Source: Hydrogenophaga aromaticivorans (GTDB lineage Bacteria; Pseudomonadota; Gammaproteobacteria; Burkholderiales; Burkholderiaceae_C). From it: 64,000 bases of DNA. The position numbers and the translations under genes are program-made. This document shows positions 28,586 through 36,237 of this stretch, piece by piece. The DNA lies in the NCBI RefSeq assembly GCF_013387465.1, contig NZ_VYGV01000006.1, positions 33,638-97,637 of the forward strand, read 5' to 3'. Numbering within the stretch: the stretch's first letter is position 1; every line of letters starts with the position of its first letter. The notes under the pieces were generated by a model. The model saw nothing but the letters and a program-made list of their open reading frames with translations. It made no database searches and had not been told where the DNA came from.

Positions 28586-28599
28586 AGGAGGCACCCACG

Positions 28600-29376
28600 A
28601 TGTTCGATTTCAACCTGGGACTGGGCGCGATCCTCGTGCCTATTGTGCTGATCCTGTTGGCGTCGTCGTTCCGCATCTTGCGCGAGTACGAGCGTGGCGT
28701 GGTGTTCCAGCTCGGCCGGTTCTGGAAGGTCAAGGGGCCGGGTCTGGTGATCGTGGTGCCGGGCCTGCAGCAGATGGTGCGGGTCGATCTGCGCGTGGTG
28801 ACCATGGACGTGCCGCCGCAGGATGTGATCTCGCGCGACAACGTGTCGGTCAAGGTCAATGCGGTGGTGTTCTTCCGCGTGGTGGCGCCCGACAAGGCCA
28901 TCATCCAGGTGGAAAACTTCCTCGTGGCCACCAGCCAGCTCGCGCAGACCACGTTGCGCGTGGTGCTGGGCAAACACGAGCTCGACGAAATGCTGGCCGA
29001 GCGCGAGCGGTTGAACCTCGATGTGCAGCAGATCCTGGACGCGCAGACGGGTGCCTGGGGCATCAAGGTGACCAACGTCGAGATCAAGCACATCGACCTG
29101 AACGAGTCCATGGTGCGAGCCATCGCGCGTCAGGCCGAAGCCGAACGCGAGCGGCGTGCCAAGGTGATCCACGCCGAAGGCGAGAAGCAGGCTGCCGTGT
29201 CCTTGCTCGAAGCGGCACAGATGCTGTCGCAGCAGCCCGAGGCCATGCAGCTGCGCTACCTGCAGACCATGACCCAGGTGGCCGGTGACCGCGCGTCGAC
29301 CATCGTATTTCCGCTGCCGATGGACCTGCTCGGCCGCATGCTGGACACCCCCCGGAAGCCTGATTCACGGAGTTGA
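28600..29376 (+). CDS. Slipin / stomatin-like SPFH-domain membrane protein
   Basis: The 258-residue product has one N-terminal membrane helix (residues 8-24) followed by an SPFH domain. The domain runs [19 protein letters not shown], then [20 protein letters not shown], then a helical [18 protein letters not shown] coiled segment typical of prohibitin-type oligomers. The AAGGAGG site just upstream fixes the ATG at 28600. It is the partner of the NfeD protein encoded just before, and the two likely form a scaffold-protease unit in the inner membrane. Confidence 0.92.
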   Translation: MFDFNLGLGAILVPIVLILLASSFRILREYERGVVFQLGRFWKVKGPGLVIVVPGLQQMVRVDLRVVTMDVPPQDVISRDNVSVKVNAVVFFRVVAPDKAIIQVENFLVATSQLAQTTLRVVLGKHELDEMLAERERLNLDVQQILDAQTGAWGIKVTNVEIKHIDLNESMVRAIARQAEAERERRAKVIHAEGEKQAAVSLLEAAQMLSQQPEAMQLRYLQTMTQVAGDRASTIVFPLPMDLLGRMLDTPRKPDSRS

Positions 29377-29385
29377 CCCAGGGCA

Positions 29386-29400
29386 GGGAGCCAGGCTCCC
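29386..29400 (+). repeat. Short inverted repeat after slipin gene
   Basis: GGGAGCC and GGCTCCC flank a single A at 29386-29400, 9 bases after the slipin stop. It lacks a T run, so it is at best a weak or factor-assisted terminator. The rest of the spacer to 29641 shows nothing else recognisable except the AAGGA site of the next gene. Confidence 0.4.
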
Positions 29401-29545
29401 CAGCAGTCGCGGGGGTGGCGCTTCTGTGAACACACCCTAAGCGCGCCAGCGCACCGACTGGCGCCAATGGCCTGTCTAAGCTCCACCGGGACGGAAGCTC
29501 CAGGCCACCAGGCCGAATTTCCGCTCAAACGTGGCGATGGCCTGA

Positions 29546-30040
<495 letters not shown>

Positions 30041-30058
30041 ACAGCCGGGTGACACTGC

Positions 30059-30095
30059 GCTGAGGGCCTGAGAGAAAGCCTCTCAGGCCCTCAGC
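30059..30095 (+). terminator. Strong hairpin after the collagen-like lipoprotein gene
   Basis: A perfect 16-base-pair stem (core CTGAGGGCCTGAGAG / CTCTCAGGCCCTCAG) closes a 5-base AAAGC loop, 18 bases after the stop. No T run follows, so it may end transcription with a factor or protect the transcript end. Confidence 0.6.
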
Positions 30096-30175
30096 CGTTG
30101 TGAAGCCCGCCTGCCCGATGGGGGCGACTTCGCACGACCGGACAACGCCAGCCGGTCGGTTTATCCTTGGCTTCC

Positions 30176-30817
30176 ATGAAGCTCTACAACTATTTCCGTT
30201 CCTCGGCCTCGTTCCGCGTGCGCATCGCACTGGCGATCAAGGGGCTGCCTTACGAATACCTGCCGGTGCACCTCGCCAAGGGTGAACACCGGCAAGCGGC
30301 TTACGGTGATATCGCAGCCGATGGCTTGGTGCCACTGCTGGAACTGGACGACGGCACACGCTTGTCGCAGTCCATGGCGATCATCGAGTACCTGGACGAC
30401 ATCCATCCCGAGCCCGCCCTGGTGCCTCGCGACGCGCTGGCGCGTGCCCGTGTGCGGGCGCTGGCGCAGTCGATCGCCTGCGAGATCCACCCCATCAACA
30501 ACCTGCGCGTGCTCAAGTACCTCTCGGGCACGCTGAAGCTGGACGAAGACACCCGGAACACCTGGTACCGCCACTGGGTGCGCAGTGGACTGGAGGCCTT
30601 TGAACGGCAGCTGGCCCAACAGCCGGCTTCGCACTTCTGTTACGGCGACACGCCCACGCTGGCCGACTGTTGTCTGGTGCCGCAGATCTTCAACGGGCAA
30701 CGTTTCAACACCCCGCTCGACGGCTTGCCACGCACCATGGCCGCGTTCGACGCCTGCATGGCGTTGCCGGCTTTCCAGCAGGCCCAGCCTTCCGCCTGCC
30801 CGGACTTCGAAGCCTGA
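30176..30817 (+). CDS. maiA: Maleylacetoacetate isomerase (zeta-class glutathione transferase)
   Basis: The 213-residue product has the zeta-GST signature SSASFRVRIALAIKGLPYEY with the catalytic Ser-Ser, followed by VPLLELDDGTRLSQSMAIIEYLDD and the C-terminal helical DTPTLADCCLVPQIFNGQRF. The enzyme converts maleylacetoacetate (or maleylpyruvate-type compounds) to the fumaryl isomer with glutathione, a step of tyrosine and gentisate catabolism. No homogentisate genes adjoin it. The FAH-family gene at 14091 is far away. The ATG at 30176 begins MKLYNYFRSS as in relatives. It overlaps the pgeF start by one base. Confidence 0.9.
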   Translation: MKLYNYFRSSASFRVRIALAIKGLPYEYLPVHLAKGEHRQAAYGDIAADGLVPLLELDDGTRLSQSMAIIEYLDDIHPEPALVPRDALARARVRALAQSIACEIHPINNLRVLKYLSGTLKLDEDTRNTWYRHWVRSGLEAFERQLAQQPASHFCYGDTPTLADCCLVPQIFNGQRFNTPLDGLPRTMAAFDACMALPAFQQAQPSACPDFEA

Positions 30818-31638
30818 TGCCCATACCGGAAGACTGGCTGGTGCCCGACTGGCCCTCGCCGGCCGGGGTGCGCGCGGTGTTCACCACCCGCTCGGGCGGC
30901 GTGTCGGCGCTGCCGTTTGACCGCTTCAATCTCGGTGACCATGTGGGTGATGATCCGGTTGCGGTTGCCACCAACCGGGCGCGTCTGGCCGGTGCCACCG
31001 GTGTGCGACCGGTGTTCCTGAAGCAGGTGCACGGCGTGGCCGTGGCCCCACTCGATACCCGGACGCCCGATGGGGGTGAGGCCGATGCCTGCCTGAGCAC
31101 GCAGCCCGGTGTGGCCTGCACCATCATGGTCGCGGACTGCCTGCCGGTGCTGTTCACGAACAGCGCGGGCAGCGTGGTGGCGGCCGCCCACGCCGGCTGG
31201 CGTGGACTGGCGGGAGGGGCTGATGGCCAAGGGGTGCTGGAGGCCACGGTCGCCGCCTTTGTGCAGGCGGCTCAGCAGATGGACGCCTCGGCCGATCGGG
31301 ACCGCATCATCGCCGACATGCTGGTCTGGCTGGGGCCATGCATCGGACCCGAAGCGTTTGAGGTGGGGTCTGAGGTTCGGTCTGCATTTGTGCAGCGCGA
31401 TCCGGCGGTACAACGCGCCTTCGTCCCGCACCCGGCGGATGGTGAGAAGCACCTCGCGAACCTGCCGATGCTGGCCCGGCTGCGGCTGAGCACCATGGGC
31501 ATCCACCGCGTATACGGCAACGACGGCACCCCGGTCTGGTGTACCGCGACACAGCCCTTACGTTTCTTTTCCCACCGCCGGGATGCTGTCCGTCTGGGCA
31601 GCACAGGACGCATGGCGGCCTGCATCTGGCGGGTCTGA
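30817..31638 (+). CDS. pgeF: Peptidoglycan editing factor / purine nucleoside phosphorylase-laccase family protein (PgeF)
   Basis: The 273-residue product has the DUF152 fold with metal ligands in LKQVHG, MVADCLPVLF and AAAHAGWRGLAGG, plus the catalytic FTTRSGGVSALPFDRFNLGDH start. Members act as multicopper-like oxidases or adenosine phosphorylase/deaminases, and PgeF removes misincorporated residues from peptidoglycan precursors. It is coupled to the maleylacetoacetate isomerase gene by a one-base overlap (TGATG). Its 3' end overlaps the convergent small membrane protein gene by 81 bases, an unusual but readable arrangement. Confidence 0.88.
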   Translation: MPIPEDWLVPDWPSPAGVRAVFTTRSGGVSALPFDRFNLGDHVGDDPVAVATNRARLAGATGVRPVFLKQVHGVAVAPLDTRTPDGGEADACLSTQPGVACTIMVADCLPVLFTNSAGSVVAAAHAGWRGLAGGADGQGVLEATVAAFVQAAQQMDASADRDRIIADMLVWLGPCIGPEAFEVGSEVRSAFVQRDPAVQRAFVPHPADGEKHLANLPMLARLRLSTMGIHRVYGNDGTPVWCTATQPLRFFSHRRDAVRLGSTGRMAACIWRV

Positions 31639-31893
31639 CGCAGGTACTGCGTTCTCTGTGGCGCGCAACTTGTGCGCGAGGTCCTCGGCGGCTTCGCGTG
31701 CCTTGATTTCTTTGCGGCGCTGGGGCGTGCGCATCAGGTAAACCACCAATGCGATCGGGATCAAACCGTAAAGAAAGAAGGTCACAATGGCTCCGAGGAC
31801 GGTGCCTGTCGTGTTCGACGCCTCGGCCACCGCCATCATGAGCACCACATAGAGCCAACCGATCACAACCAGATACACAACGTTCCTAACCAT
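31558..31893 (-). CDS. Small membrane protein of unknown function
   Basis: The 111-residue product has two hydrophobic segments (about residues 3-22 and 32-53) followed by a basic, charged cytoplasmic tail (RTPQRRKEIKAREAAEDLAHKL) with coiled-coil character and a low-complexity end. I do not recognise the family. The ATG at 31891-31893 starts right at the first helix, whereas the frame upstream to 32010 reads through the phaC ribosome site. It is divergent from phaC, and its end overlaps pgeF convergently by 81 bases. Coding is likely but not certain. Confidence 0.62.
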   Translation of the reverse strand: MVRNVVYLVVIGWLYVVLMMAVAEASNTTGTVLGAIVTFFLYGLIPIALVVYLMRTPQRRKEIKAREAAEDLAHKLRATENAVPASDPPDAGRHASCAAQTDSIPAVGKET

Positions 31894-32008
31894 GCGGGGT
31901 TTTGTTGTCAGCTTGCTGGAAGCCGGCACATTGACACTAGGGAAAACCCGGAATTCCTCCCCAGAGGAACCGATAATAAGCCGCTGGTAAAAACCATTGG
32001 AGACAAGC

Positions 32009-33853
32009 ATGACATCTGGGAAAACACCCCAACAGCCCTGGCTGGAAGCTGCGCAGCAGTTTCAGCAGAACCTCATTGCCCAGTGGACGCAAGCTGCGCA
32101 GGCCTTTCCAGGCGCTGCCGCACAGGCAGCTCCGCAGGGCGCCACCGATCCGTTCGCGGCTTTCAAGGCGTTCATGCCGCAAAGCGGTGCGGCCCATCCG
32201 TTCGGTATGGCCATGCCGCAGGTGGGCGCGGGGATGGGCATGGCCGGCATGGGTGACATGTTCAACCAGGCCGCCGGCCAGAAGGTCCACTTCGATCCGG
32301 CCAAGCTGCTGGAAATCCAGAACACCTACATGAAAGATGTAGCGGGGCTGTGGAACCACGGTCTCGACGCCAAGCCGCAGGCCGATCGCCGCTTTGCCTC
32401 CGAAGCCTGGGCCAGCAATCCGGTGGCCGCGTTCTCTGCCGCAGCCTACCTGCTGAACGCCCGCACCCTGATGGCGCTGGCCGATGCGGTGGAGGGCGAT
32501 GCCAAGACCCGGACCCGCGTGCGCTTTGCGGTGCAGCAGTGGATCGACGCCAGTGCACCCAGCAACTTCCTGGCCTTCAACGCCGAAGCCCAGAAGATGG
32601 CGCTGGAGTCCAAGGGCGAGAGCATCGCCAAGGGCATGGCCAACCTGTTGCACGACATGAAGCAGGGCCATGTGTCCATGACGGACGAGAGCGTGTTCGA
32701 GGTGGGCAAGAACGTCGCCACCACCGAAGGCGCCGTGGTGTTCGAGAACGAGCTGTTCCAGCTGATCGAATACAAGCCACTCACCGCCAAGGTCTACGAG
32801 CGTCCGTTCCTGCTGGTGCCGCCCTGCATCAACAAGTTCTACATCCTCGACCTGCAGCCCGCCAATTCGCTGATCCGTTACTGCGTGGAGCAGGGACATC
32901 GCACCTTCGTGGTGAGCTGGCGCAACCCGGACGAGTCGCTCGCGCACAAGACCTGGGACGACTACATCGAAGACGCGGTCATCAAGGCGATTGGTGTCAC
33001 GCAGGACATCACCGGCGCCGAGACCATCAACGCGCTGGGCTTCTGCGTCGGTGGCACCATGCTCAGCAATGCGCTGGCCGTGCTGGCCGCGCGTGGCGAA
33101 GAGCCGGTCCACAGCGCCACCTTCCTCACCACGCTGATCGACTTCACCGACACCGGCATCCTCGATGTGTTCATCGACGAGCCTTTCGTGAAGATGCGCG
33201 AAATGCAGTTTGGCCAGGGCGGCCTCATGTCCGGCCGCGATCTGGCGACCACCTTCAGCTTCCTGCGCCCGAACGATCTGGTCTGGAACTACGTGGTGGG
33301 CAACTACCTCAAGGGCGAATCGCCACCGCCGTTTGACCTGCTGTACTGGAACTCGGACGCGACCAACCTGCCTGGCCCGTACTACGCCTGGTACCTGCGC
33401 CAGACCTACCTCGAAAACAACCTCGTCAAGCCCGGCAAGACCACGGTCTGCGGCGAGAAGATCGACTTCCGCCAGGTCAAGCTGCCGGTCTACATCTACG
33501 GCTCGCACGAAGACCACATCGTGCCCATCGGCGGTGCGTATGCGAGCACGCAGGTGTTCCCGGGCAAGAAGCGTTTCGTCATGGGCGCGTCCGGCCACAT
33601 CGCTGGCGTGATCAACCCGCCAGCTGCCGGCAAGCGCAGCCACTGGGTGAGCAACGCCACCAAGTTCCCGGCCGATGTGAACGACTGGATCGCCAGCGCC
33701 ACCGAACACAAGGGCAGCTGGTGGACCGACTGGGCCAACTGGCTCAAGCCGCTCGCTGGCAAGCAAATTGCTGCGCCCAAGAGCTATGGCAAAGGCAAGA
33801 CGTACGCAGCCATCGAACCGGCGCCGGGCCGTTACGTCAAAGCAAGGGCATGA
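32009..33853 (+). CDS. phaC: Class I polyhydroxyalkanoate synthase
   Basis: The 614-residue enzyme polymerises (R)-3-hydroxybutyryl-CoA at the granule surface. It has a long variable N-terminal region with a Gly/Met-rich stretch near residues 60-90, the PhaC alpha/beta-hydrolase core, the lipase-like box LGFCVGG with nucleophile Cys346, the Asp in YGSHEDHIVPIG and the catalytic His in GASGHIAGVINPP. A GGAGA site fixes the ATG at 32009 over a TTG at 31997. It heads phaC-phaA-phaB. A structured repeat starts 10 bases after its stop. The substrate class (short chain) is inferred from the operon partners. Confidence 0.95.
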   Translation: MTSGKTPQQPWLEAAQQFQQNLIAQWTQAAQAFPGAAAQAAPQGATDPFAAFKAFMPQSGAAHPFGMAMPQVGAGMGMAGMGDMFNQAAGQKVHFDPAKLLEIQNTYMKDVAGLWNHGLDAKPQADRRFASEAWASNPVAAFSAAAYLLNARTLMALADAVEGDAKTRTRVRFAVQQWIDASAPSNFLAFNAEAQKMALESKGESIAKGMANLLHDMKQGHVSMTDESVFEVGKNVATTEGAVVFENELFQLIEYKPLTAKVYERPFLLVPPCINKFYILDLQPANSLIRYCVEQGHRTFVVSWRNPDESLAHKTWDDYIEDAVIKAIGVTQDITGAETINALGFCVGGTMLSNALAVLAARGEEPVHSATFLTTLIDFTDTGILDVFIDEPFVKMREMQFGQGGLMSGRDLATTFSFLRPNDLVWNYVVGNYLKGESPPPFDLLYWNSDATNLPGPYYAWYLRQTYLENNLVKPGKTTVCGEKIDFRQVKLPVYIYGSHEDHIVPIGGAYASTQVFPGKKRFVMGASGHIAGVINPPAAGKRSHWVSNATKFPADVNDWIASATEHKGSWWTDWANWLKPLAGKQIAAPKSYGKGKTYAAIEPAPGRYVKARA

Positions 33854-33860
33854 ACATGGC

Positions 33861-33962
33861 CCACCCCTGCAGCGCTTCGCGCTACCCCCACAAGGGGGCG
33901 ATGCGGTGCGGCCTGGCAAAGCCGGTTCCGCCGCATCCTCGGTTGGCGCATTTCGCGCCGGA
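33861..33962 (+). repeat. Structured intergenic repeat, family A copy 2
   Basis: This lies in the phaC-phaA gap. It has an AGCGC/GCGCT hairpin (33871-33883), a CCCCC-ACAA-GGGGG hairpin, and a GATGCG(gt)GCGG/CCGCCGCATC outer stem (33900-33937) enclosing TGGC-AAA-GCC. The tail GCATTTCGCGCCGGA matches copy 1 except for one base. Confidence 0.88.
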
Positions 33963-33997
33963 CAGAATTTGATTTCCCCCTCACTTTGGAGAGACAC

Positions 33998-35176
33998 ATG
34001 GAAGACATCGTCATCGTTTCAGCCGCCCGCACCGCCGTGGGCAAGTTCGGCGGCTCGCTCGCCAAGACCCCGGCCACCGAGCTGGGCAGCATCGTCATCA
34101 AGGAACTGCTGGCCCGCACCGGTCTGCCGGTCGATGCCATTGGTGAGGTGATCATGGGCCAGGTGCTGGCCGCTGGCTGTGGCCAGAACCCGGCGCGTCA
34201 GGCCATGATGAAAGCCGGCGTGGCCAAGGAAACGCCGGCACTGACCATCAACGCTGTCTGCGGCTCGGGCCTGAAGGCCGTGATGCTGGCCGCCCAGGCC
34301 GTGGCCTGGGGCGACAGCGAGATCGTGATCGCCGGTGGCCAGGAAAACATGAGCGCCAGCCCGCACGTGCTCAACGGCAGCCGTGATGGCCAGCGCATGG
34401 GCGACTGGAAGATGACCGACACCATGATCGTGGACGGCCTGTGGGACGTGTACAACCAGTACCACATGGGCATCACCGCCGAGAACGTGGCCAAGGCCCA
34501 TGGCATCACCCGCGAAATGCAGGACGCCCTGGCCGCAGGCAGCCAGGCGAAAGCCGCTGCTGCACAGGCCGCCGGCAAGTTCAAGGACGAGATCGTCGGC
34601 GTGAGCATTCCGCAGCGCAAGGGCGACCCGGTGCTGTTCAACAGCGACGAGTTCATCAACGCCAAGACCACCGCCGAAGTGCTGGCCGGTCTGCGTCCTG
34701 CCTTTGACAAGGCGGGTTCCGTGACCGCCGGTAACGCATCGGGTATCAACGACGGCGCTGCCGCCGTGATGGTCATGACGGCCAAGAAAGCCGCCGCCCT
34801 GGGCCTGACGCCACTGGCGCGCATCGCCGCCTTTGGCACCAGCGGTCTCGACCCGGCCACCATGGGCATGGGCCCGGTGCCCGCTTCGCAGAAGGCCCTG
34901 GCACGCGCGGGCTGGAAGGCGTCTGACGTCGACGTGTTCGAACTCAACGAAGCGTTTGCCGCGCAGGCTTGTGCCGTCAACATGGCGCTGGACATCGACC
35001 CCGCCAAGGTCAACGTGAACGGGGGCGCCATCGCCATCGGTCACCCCATCGGGGCGTCCGGCTGCCGCATCCTGGTGACGCTGCTGCACGAAATGCAGCG
35101 CAGCGGTGCCAAGAAGGGCCTGGCCGCGTTGTGCATCGGCGGCGGCATGGGCGTCTCCCTGGCGGTGGAGAGGTAA
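33998..35176 (+). CDS. phaA: Acetyl-CoA C-acetyltransferase (beta-ketothiolase)
   Basis: The 392-residue thiolase condenses two acetyl-CoA to acetoacetyl-CoA for PHB synthesis. It shows the acyl-binding INAVCGSGLKAVMLAAQ (Cys88), NGGAIAIGHPIGASGCRIL (His and second Cys) and GKFGGSLAKTPATELG near the N-terminus. A GGAGA ribosome site precedes the ATG at 33998. It follows phaC, with repeat copy 2 between them, and precedes repeat copy 3. The length equals the usual 390-395 residues. Its role in PHB synthesis is supported by its position between phaC and phaB. Confidence 0.95.
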   Translation: MEDIVIVSAARTAVGKFGGSLAKTPATELGSIVIKELLARTGLPVDAIGEVIMGQVLAAGCGQNPARQAMMKAGVAKETPALTINAVCGSGLKAVMLAAQAVAWGDSEIVIAGGQENMSASPHVLNGSRDGQRMGDWKMTDTMIVDGLWDVYNQYHMGITAENVAKAHGITREMQDALAAGSQAKAAAAQAAGKFKDEIVGVSIPQRKGDPVLFNSDEFINAKTTAEVLAGLRPAFDKAGSVTAGNASGINDGAAAVMVMTAKKAAALGLTPLARIAAFGTSGLDPATMGMGPVPASQKALARAGWKASDVDVFELNEAFAAQACAVNMALDIDPAKVNVNGGAIAIGHPIGASGCRILVTLLHEMQRSGAKKGLAALCIGGGMGVSLAVER

Positions 35177-35186
35177 TTCCGAATCA

Positions 35187-35261
35187 CCCCCGCGCCGCCT
35201 GCGGCGTCACCCCCTCAAGGGGGCGCCAGCAGCGGCCCGGCAAAGCCGGTTCCGCGCTGGC
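35187..35261 (+). repeat. Structured intergenic repeat, family A copy 3
   Basis: This lies in the phaA-phaB gap, 10 bases after the stop. It has a CGCCGC/GCGGCG hairpin (35193-35206), a CCCCC-TCAA-GGGGG hairpin, and a GCCAGC(a)GCGG/CCGCGCTGGC outer stem (35225-35261) enclosing CCGGC-AAA-GCCGG. The outer stem differs in both arms from copies 1 and 2 yet still pairs. Confidence 0.88.
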
Positions 35262-35348
35262 CTGAGCTGGCGCCTCCCTTGTTCGAGATGGCTTGGGTTT
35301 CAATCGTTTTTTAATGCCATAACGGCAACACCTAGAGGAGCAAACAAC

Positions 35349-36086
35349 ATGAGTCAAAAAGTAGCGTACGTCACCGGCGGCATGGGCGGCATCGGTACCG
35401 CCATCTGCCAGCGCTTGCACAAGGAGGGCTTCAAGGTCATCGCTGGATGTGGCCCCACGCGCGACTTCACCAAATGGCTGGACGAGCAGAAGGCCCTGGG
35501 TTACACCTTCTACGCCTCGGTCGGCAACGTGGGTGACTGGGATTCCACCGTGGAAGCTTTCTCCAAGACCAAGGCCGAGCACGGCAGCATCGACGTGCTG
35601 GTCAACAACGCCGGCATCACCAAGGACCGCATGTTCCTGAAGATGTCGCGCGAAGACTGGGACGCGGTGATGAACACCAACCTGGACTCCATGTTCAACG
35701 TGACCAAGCAGGTCGTGGGCGACATGGTCGAAAAGGGCTGGGGTCGCATCATCAACATCTCGTCGGTCAACGGTGAAAAGGGCCAGGCTGGCCAGACCAA
35801 CTACTCGGCCGCCAAGGCCGGCATGCACGGTTTCTCGATGGCACTGGCGCAGGAGCTGGCGACCAAGGGCGTGACGGTCAACACCGTGAGCCCGGGCTAC
35901 ATCGGCACCGACATGGTCAACGCCATCCGTCCCGACGTGCTGGAAAAAATCGTCGCCACGGTGCCGGTCAAGCGCCTGGGCAAGCCGAGCGAAATCGCCT
36001 CCATCATCGCCTGGCTCGCCAGCGAAGAAGGTGGCTACGCCACGGGCGCCGACTTCTCGGTCAACGGCGGTCTGCACATGGGGTGA
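35349..36086 (+). CDS. phaB: Acetoacetyl-CoA reductase (NADPH, SDR family)
   Basis: The 245-residue short-chain reductase makes (R)-3-hydroxybutyryl-CoA for PhaC. It shows the cofactor motif YVTGGMGGIGTAIC, NNAG in LVNNAGITKDRMF, the catalytic SSVNGEKGQ with YSAAK (Tyr-x3-Lys) and the C-terminal GADFSVNGGLHMG typical of PhaB. A GAGGAG site precedes the ATG at 35349. It is the last gene of the phaCAB operon, followed by repeat copy 4 and a terminator. The sequence is clearly PhaB and not the FabG of fatty-acid synthesis. Confidence 0.95.
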   Translation: MSQKVAYVTGGMGGIGTAICQRLHKEGFKVIAGCGPTRDFTKWLDEQKALGYTFYASVGNVGDWDSTVEAFSKTKAEHGSIDVLVNNAGITKDRMFLKMSREDWDAVMNTNLDSMFNVTKQVVGDMVEKGWGRIINISSVNGEKGQAGQTNYSAAKAGMHGFSMALAQELATKGVTVNTVSPGYIGTDMVNAIRPDVLEKIVATVPVKRLGKPSEIASIIAWLASEEGGYATGADFSVNGGLHMG

Positions 36087-36093
36087 GGGTGGT

Positions 36094-36170
36094 CCCCCCT
36101 GCGCCGGGCTCCGCCCGTCACCCCCCAGGGGGCGGCACTGGCGGACCGGCGGAGCCGGATCCGCGGTGCC
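36094..36170 (+). repeat. Structured intergenic repeat, family A copy 4
   Basis: This lies 7 bases after the phaB stop and before its terminator. It has a CGGGC/GCCCG hairpin (36105-36117), a CCCCC-CA-GGGGG hairpin, and a GGCAC(tg)GCGGA/TCCGC(g)GTGCC outer stem (36134-36170) enclosing CCGGC-GGA-GCCGG. The stems again covary relative to the other copies. Confidence 0.85.
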
Positions 36171-36194
36171 CTGGATGGGGCACCTCTCGCCGAG

Positions 36195-36220
36195 AGCCTT
36201 GCTGATGCAGGGCTTTTTTT
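36195..36220 (+). terminator. Rho-independent terminator of the phaCAB operon
   Basis: AGCCTTGC pairs with GCAGGGCT (one G-U pair) around a TGAT loop and is followed by a run of seven T residues. It lies just before the convergent sensor-kinase gene end. Confidence 0.88.
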
Positions 36221-36237
36221 CGCCTGTTCGATCCAGG

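Noticed and set aside
31937..33997. Open minus-strand frame of about 690 codons over phaC
   Set aside because: It is fully antisense to phaC, with no recognisable domain and no start signal.
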